Assembly (NCBI RefSeq): GCF_963169125.1 | Contig: NC_084801.1 | Span: forward strand, 110,883,061 to 110,947,060 | Source: Humulus lupulus | Taxonomy: Eukaryota; Streptophyta; Magnoliopsida; Rosales; Cannabaceae | Reading direction: 5' to 3' | Length of the DNA stretch: 64,000 bases | Shown: one piece after another, positions 1 through 9,449 of the stretch | How positions within the stretch are numbered: position 1 is the stretch's first letter | Layout: every line of letters begins with the position of its first letter | Position numbers and translations under genes: made by a program | The notes under the pieces: generated by a model | The model's database searches: none | The model's input: only the letters and a program-made list of their open reading frames with translations | What the model was told of the DNA's origin: nothing

Positions 1-2261
1 TATCCACGATAAGGAAGCGAAAACGAACAATCGGAAACGTAAAACTACAAAGGAAATCTTTGAATATATACCTCTTACTGTGGCCAGTTCTTGCTGTGTT
101 CTTCTTCTCCTCAACTTAGTCCAAAACACTATGAACGCAACAAAACCATTCGAAATGAATTTGGAACTCAGAATCTAAGAGAAAAATCAACGCAAAGTAG
201 GTTCATACTTACGTTTTTCCTTCGAACTGTTCTTGTACCGAAACTTTCAAGAATACTCTCCTTTCCTTTGCTTTCTTCTACAATGGATTAAGAGGTTCTA
301 TGAACGTGTTGAGGGTCTGTAACTTCAATGAAAAACCCAAAGAAAATAACTCACCTTGTTCTTATCCCCTTGGACCCGAACGTACAACACCACAAGCACT
401 ATGCACTTCTTCTTCTTCCTCCTCTCTCTCGGTCCTTCTTTCCAATATCGCCAATGGCTGATGCAAATGAGGGATAATGTCTCTAACTTCCTCTTAACCT
501 CTAATAACCACCCTTAGATATTAAAAAATTTCCCTCCCATTTAGAGTGCTTGGCCAAGACTTAATGAAGAAGCACAATGCATATGTGCTGAAAGTTACAT
601 ATATTTATCCAAAATAATGCATTAAACCATAGCTTAAAATATTTAAAATCAACTATGGTCTAAGCACTAAATAATGCAACTTTGGTATAAACTTATGTCT
701 ATGATTTTATGTGAGTCCTTTCAACATAAAATCATAATTTTAATTCCATAAAATTCCTCTTGAATTATTCATAGACTCTTAGTGAATAAGTTACAAAATC
801 ATAGTCTAAAATGATTCTATGATTTTAGGTGGATTCCAAATACATAAAATCATATACTAAAACTCTTTGAACAAGATGTCCATCTTAGATTTATTTCACA
901 TCTAAGTCCCCACACTATGGTCTAAAGCGATCAACTCACACTTCATTAATTAAAATAATATTCACCAAATATTATTTTAATTATTATTCCTACTCTTAAT
1001 AAAAAAAATCCACAGAACAATGTTTACATAAAACATAATAAATAAATAAATAAATCCAGGTTATTACAATTTCAGTTTGTAATTGACTATCGAATAGCTG
1101 GATTATAAATTGATATCTAATAATTATTATTGTGTCTTTTCTTTTGCTTAGGTTTGTTTCTTTGTTATGCACTTGTGTTTGCCTCTTGAATATTAGTTTA
1201 ACAAGGTCTATTTAATCCCTTTTAGATTTATGTTTACATTTATATTTAAATTTTTAATCTTTCAATATGTAACCGAAGTTTGAAGTACTGAATGCACTGA
1301 GTACCTTGATAGCAAAGTCAAACAAGTTGCACAAACTTTTGCTTCAAAATGTTATTGCTTTTTTAGTTGCTATATCAATAACTTGCATCCTAATTATGAT
1401 GGTGGGAATAAGCAAGTTAGGTTGAGAATTTTAAAACCAAACCATAAGTTAGTTAGAATATAGTTTCAAGTGTTCTAAGGTTATACTCTGTCTATGTTAT
1501 AATTTGATGTATTATTAGGATTGGATCATTAAATTAATGCTCCTATATAAAACACCTAGTTTTTCTCTGTTTGTAGCTCTGGAGAATAAATAAACTTGCT
1601 TAAACTTTGTCTAAACTAAGACAATATTAAATATTATGGAATTTATTTAAAGTGACTTTATATTGTATATTTGTGGAGCTTTGAATTTTTTTAGGCTGGT
1701 TATATTGTTCTCTTACTCTGGTCTTGTATTGAAGGTACAAAAAAAAGCTCATGCTAGTTCATTACATTCACAGATATTGTACTTAGATGTATTTTTTGTT
1801 CTTGTTATGGATCCCCCTCTATTTCAAATATAAAAAAAAAATTGTAAATCTAAGATTTGTGTATATATTTTGTCTTCATAATGTTTGTTGTTTTGGCTCT
1901 TCCACTTTTATCTATTATTTGACATTACCTTTGAGTTTTGGGATATTAGGTTTATTTTATCTCTTGACTTAACTTTGATGTGTTTGGTTTTTGTAGGTTC
2001 AATTTCCACAAATACTGGATCATGGCAGTCTTGTAAGAAATTCTCATATGCCATGAGAAGTAAGTACACTTATGACTAGTTTATGTCTTGCATAGAATCA
2101 CCGTCATGTTGAATATACATATCAATATATATGCCATACATTATTTGAAGCTTGTATAGAAAATAAGAACCATCCATCATGCATGTATTCATGAATGAAA
2201 GATCGATATGCATGTAGAAAATCCAAGTATAATAGAGTGATCCATGAAGTGAGATACCTTT
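1..2261. other. AT-rich non-coding DNA
   Basis: No convincing coding frame on either strand; the few open frames are under 70 codons and have no recognisable motif. Around 690-860 the word ATAAAATCAT and its complement recur several times, which could be a decayed foldback transposon, but I cannot define its ends. A short stretch at 1997-2060 follows a good splice acceptor (TTTTTGTAG) but is too short to assign. Confidence 0.5.
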
Positions 2262-2429
2262 GTACAGATTCTGAATAATTCTCGTCACTAAAGCCACCTC
2301 AACCATGTTTTTCCAGCCATATTGAACATCATCTATTTCTTCTTTTCCACATGAAATATTGATAAATGAATATGGACCAAACAGGGGAGTCCTTGAATCG
2401 TTCAAACTCATATTATTATAACTAGTCAA
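2262..2429 (-). pseudogene. Possible orphan exon, unidentified
   Basis: On the minus strand a 56-codon open stretch reads like ordinary protein (residues include FGPYSFINI, DDVQYGWKNM and VEVALVTRII) and ends at a plausible 5' splice site, AAG|GTATCTC, near 2262. An AG acceptor lies just upstream of the open stretch. I do not recognise the family. It could be a leftover exon of the gene represented at 2923-3480, but that reading frame already ends in a stop upstream of here, so the link is only inferred from strand and proximity. Confidence 0.25.
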
Positions 2430-2922
2430 TAATATAATAGTTGATGAGTTTTGTTTTATTTTGGTCTCTAATTAATATACCAAGTTCAGAGTTTCTAACC
2501 CCCAGTTGAATTCAGCTTCTTATTTTTTACTGCAAAGTCATAAAAAATGATGGGACTTGATCGTTTTATTATATATGTGTACTTCTTTAAATTGCATTAG
2601 TCACTGGTTCAATTTATCAGCAAAATAATAATCATATTTAACTTGTTCATTAAATTTTGACCATGGATTACTTTATATATCATTGCTATATAAGACCAGA
2701 CTAGTGACTATATTCTTAGAAAATTCATCATATATATATATTAATAATTATCTATAAATTCCTTATGTTTTGTATTTATTTAATCAGAAATAAAAATAAA
2801 TGAATAATTAATAATGATTCTTAGAGACAGTGTTTTATGTGTTTGGTTTTAATGGTATTAGCATAGTAGAATTTTGATGCTCTTTACTAACTCTTCCATA
2901 TCTCATTACACTTTTCTATAAT

Positions 2923-3480
2923 TTACATGTAAGTTTTTATTCTATTTAACAAGCCCCACTCCATAGCTCCTGTCTCATATGATTTATTTCCAAAGCAAAG
3001 CCTGTCTAGGACTTCTTGTAGACTTTTTAATTCAACTTCTCTCACCTCTAAAGCAGTATGGATTGAATATGGTCCTGTGTCCTCAAGTTGCAGATGTATA
3101 TTAGCAAGATCAAGTTCCCTTATTTGTTTTGACTGTACATAAAAATAAAAAAAAGACGAAGAAAAGAAAATTAGACCAAAAGTACTCTATACAGACATTA
3201 TAAGCAAATAGGATTGGCGATTTAAAGTGCTCACTTGTATGTCTAGTGTTTTTGTAATCTGAACTTCAAGATGGTTAAGTTCTTGGATTAGCTTTTCTGC
3301 CTTTGCTCTTTTGAATTCTGATTCTCGCTCTTTTCTGATACTGATTCGATTTTGAATTATTTTGAATAAAATAAATAGGAAAGAGTGAGTTAGGGTGGGG
3401 AGCAGCAAGGATATGTTTGAAAGAAAAAATGATGAACTTAAGGCCACTGATCTGCCACTCCAAAGGGCCACAACCATAAT
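2923..3480 (-). pseudogene. Unidentified two-exon coiled-coil gene fragment
   Basis: Two minus-strand exons fit together. The first (3235 up to about 3480) has a hydrophobic stretch and then a charged helix with KERESEFKRAKAEKLIQEL, ending at a GTGAGC donor after LDIQ. The second (2923-3132) begins after a TTATGTACAG acceptor and stays open for 69 codons to a TAA, with ELDLANIHLQLED and EVREVELKSLQEVL, again heptad-like. Codon content and splice signals suggest a real plant gene or a recent remnant. The start is not resolved: two frames compete between 3275 and 3522, so there may be a frameshift. I cannot name the family; a plant coiled-coil protein with an N-terminal membrane segment is only a description. 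Confidence 0.35.
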
Positions 3481-3522
3481 AATATTAAAGTTTTCTTGAA
3501 AAACTAATTGCTTTTTCTTCAA

Positions 3523-4539
3523 TATTTACCTCTGTGGACACCATAACAGCCATAAAGAGTTATATAGCTCCCCATTATTGAAATTGACAAAAAAAAATCT
3601 TCTCTCTTTTGTTCTCTTCTGTTACTCTATTTTTAGGGTCATTTAAATTCAATTGATAGTTAAAATAAATCAGAAAGTGGTGGAGATTGGACCTTTTTTT
3701 TTATTAATTTCCATAGTGTAAATTTAGTAGTGTTGAGAAGCAAACAATAAAGTTGCATTGATTTTTTTGTCTATTATAACTCAATGATATTATATTGCTG
3801 CAAACTACATACGTGTTGTATATAAAATATTCATAGCTTTTTAATAATTTTGTATATAGTCCAACAGCAAATACAATATTCAAGATCTCAATTATAATGT
3901 TATGATCCCAACCCAAGCCCCACTTTATCTGTTAAATCTTGCACCAAATCAAAAAGAAAATTCTGAGAGTGAGATAGAATGATCATAGATCATTATTAAC
4001 AAAGTCCAATAATGTTTGATTGTTGGTATCTTCATATTAATATGCCCACTTATATTAAATACTTATATTAAATTTGGTTACGCGTCATGATATTATTGAC
4101 TATTTTAGATGAATGATATGATATTTCATGACCTCATTAGTTTTTCTTTTATGTTTTATTTACCAGATTCAACAAGTGAAGTGCAAAAGAAAATCTGATT
4201 TGGAAGGCTTTCGTGTGTTGACATTTGGAAGATCATGAATTCCTACCTTTACTTTTGAATATGCAACTATTTAAGACTATTTTGTTGACTATTGTGAGAA
4301 TGTTTTGTTTATGTTTATTAGACAGTGTTGAATATCTTAAGACTTTAGGATTATTTTTTAGATAATCTTGAATGTATTTTGACACAATTATTTGGTTATA
4401 TGTGTAATGAACCATATAATTGGTACTCAAAAATATATTTGTACGATGTTAAGGGTGTCTTAAGTGTATTAAATGAAGCGGGTTTGAATTAAAGCAATAA
4501 AAAATAATTATAATGTATAGGTTTATATAATAATAATTC
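3523..4539. other. AT-rich spacer, no feature seen
   Basis: Low-complexity AT-rich sequence with no coding frame, repeat array or transposon end that I can support. Confidence 0.5.
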
Positions 4540-4632
4540 AAGCTTATCCAAATATTATAACAACACAAAAAATGTGTTATTTATCTTTTACAATAACACT
4601 ACTTTATAAGCATAAAATTATGTTATGCAAAC
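4540..4632. mobile_element. Left fragment of a CACTA-like non-autonomous element
   Basis: Carries the words TGTGTTATT and ATAACACTACTTTATAAG, which recur on the other side of the Tat insertion at 19586-19893. The last five bases, CAAAC (4628-4632), are one copy of the Tat target duplication. Joining the two sides gives a continuous stretch with repeated AAGTGTTAT words in both orientations, as in subterminal regions of CACTA elements. The left terminus was not found. Confidence 0.45.
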
Positions 4633-4939
4633 TGTTGTCCCAAAAATTTGAAAAGAATGACGTGGCGGTGAAATGGACACGTGGCATAAGTTAGTAGGGT
4701 GATCTGGCTTGGTAATGGCCTAATACATTAGTTAAGGAATGGGACAGAGAGTCAAGCCAAATACGCCCAATCGAAGAGAGTATTTAGACTGGGGGTCGCT
4801 TGGAGAAAGGAGGCTTACCCAAGGTTGGAGAACTTTGAGTTTGCTTGGCTCAGACCTCAGTTTAAAGACCCCTATAATTAAATTGGTGCCAAGACCAAGA
4901 AAGTGAAAGGGAGGTATGAATTTTGGTTCAAGATATAAA

Positions 4940-5770
4940 AACAGTAGGTCCGATCAGACCTAAGCTTAGGGGACCTCTTGTTAAGCTTGGCTCGAATAAG
5001 TTCAAAAAGAATAAGGCTCAAGTTTTACTCAAAAGGGGAAAGCCACATAGTGGCCGATCGAGCATACACATAGGAGGTACCTTCGACCATTCAGGTCCAA
5101 GGAGGAATAGATGGTGGCTCGGACCACCTTGGTCCGAGGAGAGAAGCCTAATGCCCGATCGAGCATTTGGTTGAGCGAAGGGGTTCAAACCTAGTTGGCC
5201 CAAGGAGAAGGATGTGTGCCCGATCGGACGTGGTACTTATGAGTACCTTGGACCATTTTGATCCAAGGAGAGGTGGTGGCTCAGACCACCTAGGTCCGAA
5301 GAGAGAGGACCAAGGTCCGATCGGACCTTGGTTAAACAAAGGAAGCTTGGACCATTTAGGTCCAAGGGGCATTATGCCCGATCGCACAAGGCCTCCCCCC
5401 GATCGCACAAGGCCTCCCCCGATCGCACCTTGGTTAAACAAAGGAAGCTTGGACCATTTAGGTCCAAGGGGCATTATGCCCGATCGCACAAGGCCTCCCC
5501 CGATCGCACAAGGCCTCCCCCGATCGCACATGACCTCCCCCGATCGCGCAAGACGCCTGCAGGAGCGCTTGGACCATGTTGGTCCGAGGATAAGCTAGGA
5601 AGAAGATGGCTCGGACCATCTTGGTCCGAGGTGCAAAGTGTAAGGTCATATTGGACCTTGATTGAAGGAGTCAAATAAGATGGTTTGAACCACCTTAAGC
5701 CAAAGAAGACAACCATTGTGTCCGATCGGACACAATGGAGAAGTATACCTCGAGTGTAGTTGACCTTTGG
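4940..5770. repeat. Palindrome and direct-repeat array in the LTR
   Basis: GC-rich array, unlike the AT-rich surroundings. It includes a perfect 24-bp palindrome at 5309-5332 centred on GGTCCGATCGGACC and another around 5718-5733 (GTGTCCGATCGGACAC). There are repeated hairpin-like words such as CTCGGACCA...TGGTCCGAG and CTTGGACCATTTAGGTCCAAG-like units (near 5116, 5248, 5347, 5449, 5568 and 5609), and runs of CCCGATCGCACAAGGCC. A 102-bp unit is directly duplicated (5326-5427 and from 5428). The same array is in the 3' LTR (about 18142-18972). Confidence 0.85.
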
Positions 5771-6028
5771 TCCAAGGATAGCCATGCGTATGCCACCTTT
5801 GACCTACGTAAAGCTTGAAAGCTTGAAGAATAGTCAACATGCATGAGAAGCTACGTCAAACTGCCCGAAACTACTTCAGTGAGAATTGGTCCAAGCATCC
5901 GGGAATCACTCAATCCTCACTCGAAATTAGGGATCAGTTATATTTTGAATGTTTATTTTGTAATATAAATATTAGGTAAATAATGGAATATCCCTATCAA
6001 AAGGGGATATCAGTTGAGAACCCAGGTC

Positions 6029-6036
6029 TATAAATA
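6029..6036 (+). promoter_or_regulatory. TATA box of Tat 5' LTR
   Basis: TATAAATA in the context GGTCTATAAATAGGG, placed about 350 bp before the LTR end, the usual position for the U3 promoter of a plant LTR element. The copy in the 3' LTR is at 19231-19238, and the related solo LTR has the same word at 48642-48649. Confidence 0.7.
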
Positions 6037-6383
6037 GGGACTTGGGAGGATCGTAAAAGGATTTTTTTTGGGCAAAAAATTGAGAGTGAATCTGTATTCT
6101 AGAGAGAGAAAGTGTGTTGTTCTTGAGAAAAACCCATTTTTGTATTCTAGAGTATCTCACACTGAAGAAACTCAGTTGACAAGGTTCATCTGATCTTGAG
6201 TGTGAATATAGTAATAAAATCTCTAAGTGGAGTAGGCTATTACCGATCATCGGGGCTGAACCACTATAAAAACCTTGTGTTATTTACTTCCGTTCATAAA
6301 AAACTGTCTGTTGTCGTTTATAATTCTCTTGAAGGTTGTCGTAGTTGACGTTCTCACGTCGTTGGCTAAATTCACAGTCAACA

Positions 6384-6405
6384 TTTTGGTGCTTTCATTG
6401 AGAGC
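6384..6405 (+). other. Primer-binding-site region of Tat element
   Basis: Immediately downstream of the LTR, starting TTTTGGTGCTTTCATTGAG. It does not match the initiator-methionine primer site (TGGTATCAGAGC) used by the Tekay element at 30602. I cannot assign the primer tRNA with confidence. Confidence 0.5.
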
Positions 6406-6437
6406 CTGAAGAGAAAACAGACAGTCCCTAAAGCGAT

Positions 6438-9389
6438 ATGGCGCCTAAGAACACCACTGCGGCCTCCAAGAGGGCAAGCACCTCCAGGGAGCATGCTAGA
6501 TCGGAAAATCCTAACGTTCAAGATCGTGAGAATGAGCCTAGGGTCGTGCTTGAGGATGTAGCTCCTGAAGTTGAGGAGCTCCAGGAGACCATGAGCGCGT
6601 TCCAGGATGAGTTGGCCCAGTTCAATGCTAGGCAGGAGGCCTTTGCTGAGGAAATGGCCAAGCAGAGACAAGAGATGGACGCTAGGAGCGAGGAGATCCG
6701 TCGACAGCAAGAGGAGGCCGACAGGCGACACCGCGAAGCTGCACTTGCTCTGGAGGTAGCTGCGCAGTTGACCCGAGCCAATGCTCAAGCTATGCCTGGG
6801 GTGATACCCACTCAAAAAGCAAGGACCATAGAGGCTGGTCAAAAGAAAGCTGATAGACCAGCAAGAGGTGGTGGTAACCCACCTGGTCATGAGGAGGAGG
6901 GAGTACGATCACGCACTGCCTCTACCCAAAGGGGGAATTCTAAGACCCCCTCAAGGAGCCATAGATCAGAGACTTCCAGGTCAGGAAGTCATAAGTCTGG
7001 CAGTAAGAAAACACCTTCTGAGCAGGGGCATAACAAAGCCCCTCGTGGCAAGGAAACTTCACACTTCAAAGATGGACATGGGCGTGATGAAGGTGACAGT
7101 TACCACACCAACCAGTCGAAAGAGAAGAATAATAACCGACGAGAGGGAGATAATCAACCAGCTCAAACGGGGAAGCCACCACGACATCCCAACCAGCGTA
7201 ATGGCAAAGAGCACGCTCCACCTAATAGACCCTCCGAAAAGACTCGGAGTACGGTGTTCGACCGGTTGGGAAAAAACACTGCTCAGAAGGACCTAAGGGA
7301 CATCATTGATGACAGAAGGAGGACCGCTCCGTTCGAAGGACAGGAACCGATCCGTCCTACTAGTCGAGTAGAAATACTTGACGTGGATGCGCTGGATAGG
7401 AGTGCCCGACTTAGCGGTCCCGAAAGTGCGTCCCCAGCAGTGGCCCCAGCCATCCAAGCCCAGCTTGATGCTTTGACGGCGGCAGTACAAGGTTTATCCA
7501 AACAACCAGTTATTGATCCAGTAGACCACAGAAATGGTAGCCCTTTTTGTGCTAGAATAAGAGCAGCCCAACCACCAAGGAAATACAAGGCGCCGATATT
7601 GCCAGTTTATACAGAAAAGGCAGACCCGGTGAGACACGTTGGGAAGTTCGAAGATCAGATGGAGCTGCTTGGGGTGAGTGACGATTACCGCTGTAGAGTC
7701 TTCCCCACCACCTTGTCAGACACTGCCCAAGAGTGGTACTGGAAGTTCAAACCCGACTCCATCACCTCTTGGGAGAGCTTTAGGAAGGAGTTCTGCAGGC
7801 AGTTTAGCACTGCCCGAACCCCTCCAGTTTATGCCAACCACTTGGTGGATATTAGGCAAGGCAAAGATGAATCTCTCAAGAACTACATACAGAGGTTTAT
7901 GAGAGAAGCCAATCGGGCTACCGCTGTTGGAGATGAAGGGAAGATGGTTGCGATCTCCTCGGGTATTATTTATCGAAGTCCTTTGTGGGACAGCATTCAC
8001 CGCCATCCAATTTCAACTTTACAACAGTTCTTGGACCGTGCAGATAAGTACATGAAGTTGGACGATGCCATTGAGAAGGGAGAGAACGGGTTGAACAACC
8101 CAAGTGGATCGGGGGATACTCCAAAGGATAGCGGAAATGATCAAGGCGGTAGTAAGAAACGTGGGAATAACGGGTCTGACCACCGCAGTGAGAAGAAAGC
8201 TAAGTCTGGGTCGAATGACAAACCTACGAAGTATGAACCTCGATTCACCAACTACACTACTCTTTCGGCAACCCGAGCAGAGATCTATCTAGCCAGCCAT
8301 CAGGAGGTCCCTTACCGAAGGCCCCCTCCGATCAAGAAGGAAATGAGTAAGAGGGATAAGAACAAGTTCTGTCGTTTCCATGGAGACTATGGTCATGACA
8401 CGAACGAGTGTAACCACCTTAAGGATGAGATAGAGTTTCTCCTCCGTTCGGGGAAACTAAAAAAATATAAGGCAGAGAAAGCCCAAGGAGAGGGAAGCAA
8501 CAATAATCCTGGGTTCAAGCGACAACGGTCCCCACCTTTGCAACCTGAACCTGTGGACTTCACACTAGATACAATATGTGGAGGACCACATCTTGCGGGT
8601 GATAGCAGCAAGGCGAGGGAAAGATATGCTCGCACCCTTCGTCATGAGTTGGAGGCAGCGTCCACATCCGAGGTTATGACGATGGAGGAGAGACCATCAA
8701 AGAACCCAAGGTATGAAAGTGAGTCCCTCACCTTCACTGAGGAGGATGCCAAACACGTGAGGTATCCTCACAATGACCCTCTCGTAGTGACAGTTCAAAT
8801 AGCTAACATGAAGGTGAAAAGATGTCTGGTTGATACGGGAAGTTCCGTAAACATTATTTATAAGTCCTCTTTTGAAAAAATGAAGCTATCCATCAATGAC
8901 TTGAAACCATGCTCTCATGTCATTTACGGGTTTACTGGAGAGGGACTATCACCAGCTGGAACAATAAAGTTGCCAGTCACCACAGGGGAAGCTCCCAAGC
9001 ATGAAACCGTGATGACTGAATTTTTGATTGTTGACTGCCCGTCTGCCTACAATGTGGTTATTGGTCGACCACTACTCACCAACTTGCATGCGGTAGTTTC
9101 AATTTGGCACCTCTCTATGAAGTTCCCGACCAGCGTTGGCGTAGGCTACGTCCAAGGAGACCAAAGGGAAGCTAGAGAGTGTTATAATGCCTCCATAGCT
9201 AAGGCAAAGAAAGGTGCCAAGGAAAACAACATGATTGTGTGTGTTGAAGGAGGGGAAGTGGATGAGATGGACGTAGACCAGAGTCTTGTTGTAGTAAACG
9301 ATGAAGAGGTGTTGAAGGGGTGTGACCAGGAGAGCACTCCCAGTTCGAAAAAGCAGAAGACCCCATCAGGTGATGAAGTCACCAAATAG
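6438..9389 (+). CDS. gag-pro: Gag-protease polyprotein of Tat element
   Basis: 983 codons. Gag forms the virus-like particle that packages the element RNA; the C-terminal aspartic protease cuts the polyproteins. Residues about 40-125 are a long charged coiled coil (rich in E, Q, R), followed by a basic, low-complexity region to about 290. The conserved gag core lies at about 377-545 (with QEWYWKFKPDSITSWESF), and a C/H zinc-binding motif at about 643-657 (CRFHGDYGHDTNEC). The protease active site DTGS is near residue 800, with the downstream flap/ILG-like VVIGRPLL. The first ATG, 54 bp after the LTR, begins a fully open frame. It ends in a UAG that is in the same frame as pol (see the pol entry). 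The very large N-terminal extension is typical of Tat elements. Confidence 0.93.
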   Translation: MAPKNTTAASKRASTSREHARSENPNVQDRENEPRVVLEDVAPEVEELQETMSAFQDELAQFNARQEAFAEEMAKQRQEMDARSEEIRRQQEEADRRHREAALALEVAAQLTRANAQAMPGVIPTQKARTIEAGQKKADRPARGGGNPPGHEEEGVRSRTASTQRGNSKTPSRSHRSETSRSGSHKSGSKKTPSEQGHNKAPRGKETSHFKDGHGRDEGDSYHTNQSKEKNNNRREGDNQPAQTGKPPRHPNQRNGKEHAPPNRPSEKTRSTVFDRLGKNTAQKDLRDIIDDRRRTAPFEGQEPIRPTSRVEILDVDALDRSARLSGPESASPAVAPAIQAQLDALTAAVQGLSKQPVIDPVDHRNGSPFCARIRAAQPPRKYKAPILPVYTEKADPVRHVGKFEDQMELLGVSDDYRCRVFPTTLSDTAQEWYWKFKPDSITSWESFRKEFCRQFSTARTPPVYANHLVDIRQGKDESLKNYIQRFMREANRATAVGDEGKMVAISSGIIYRSPLWDSIHRHPISTLQQFLDRADKYMKLDDAIEKGENGLNNPSGSGDTPKDSGNDQGGSKKRGNNGSDHRSEKKAKSGSNDKPTKYEPRFTNYTTLSATRAEIYLASHQEVPYRRPPPIKKEMSKRDKNKFCRFHGDYGHDTNECNHLKDEIEFLLRSGKLKKYKAEKAQGEGSNNNPGFKRQRSPPLQPEPVDFTLDTICGGPHLAGDSSKARERYARTLRHELEAASTSEVMTMEERPSKNPRYESESLTFTEEDAKHVRYPHNDPLVVTVQIANMKVKRCLVDTGSSVNIIYKSSFEKMKLSINDLKPCSHVIYGFTGEGLSPAGTIKLPVTTGEAPKHETVMTEFLIVDCPSAYNVVIGRPLLTNLHAVVSIWHLSMKFPTSVGVGYVQGDQREARECYNASIAKAKKGAKENNMIVCVEGGEVDEMDVDQSLVVVNDEEVLKGCDQESTPSSKKQKTPSGDEVTK

Positions 9390-9449
9390 GGCGTTGCCCA
9401 AAGCGAGGAAAGAGATATTGATCCTCGCTTTGGGGATTATGAGAGTGAT

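Larger units (their letters stand above)
4633..6383 (+). repeat. 5' LTR of Tat element
   Basis: Begins TGTTGTCCCAAAAATTTG and ends CACAGTCAACA. It contains an array of inverted and direct repeats (4940-5770), a TATA box at 6029-6036 and, downstream, several TCTAGAGAGAG-type words near the expected transcript start. The open frames of 60-143 codons seen on both strands here are by-products of the GC-rich repeat array, not genes. They recur at +13,202 in the 3' LTR. Confidence 0.95.

Noticed and set aside
1787..2079. Hydrophobic small frames (61 and 64 codons)
   Set aside because: Typical products of T-rich DNA; no start context or homologous feature that I can recognise.
4923..5840. Several overlapping open frames of 60-143 codons on both strands of the LTR, repeated at 18125-19042
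   Set aside because: They arise from the GC-rich repeat array, have no start context or domain, overlap each other in all frames and duplicate exactly with the LTR.
6378..6890. 170-codon minus-strand frame overlapping the start of gag, and other minus-strand frames within gag and pol
   Set aside because: Shadow frames opposite strongly biased coding sequence; no domain or splice evidence, unlike the antisense gene downstream.
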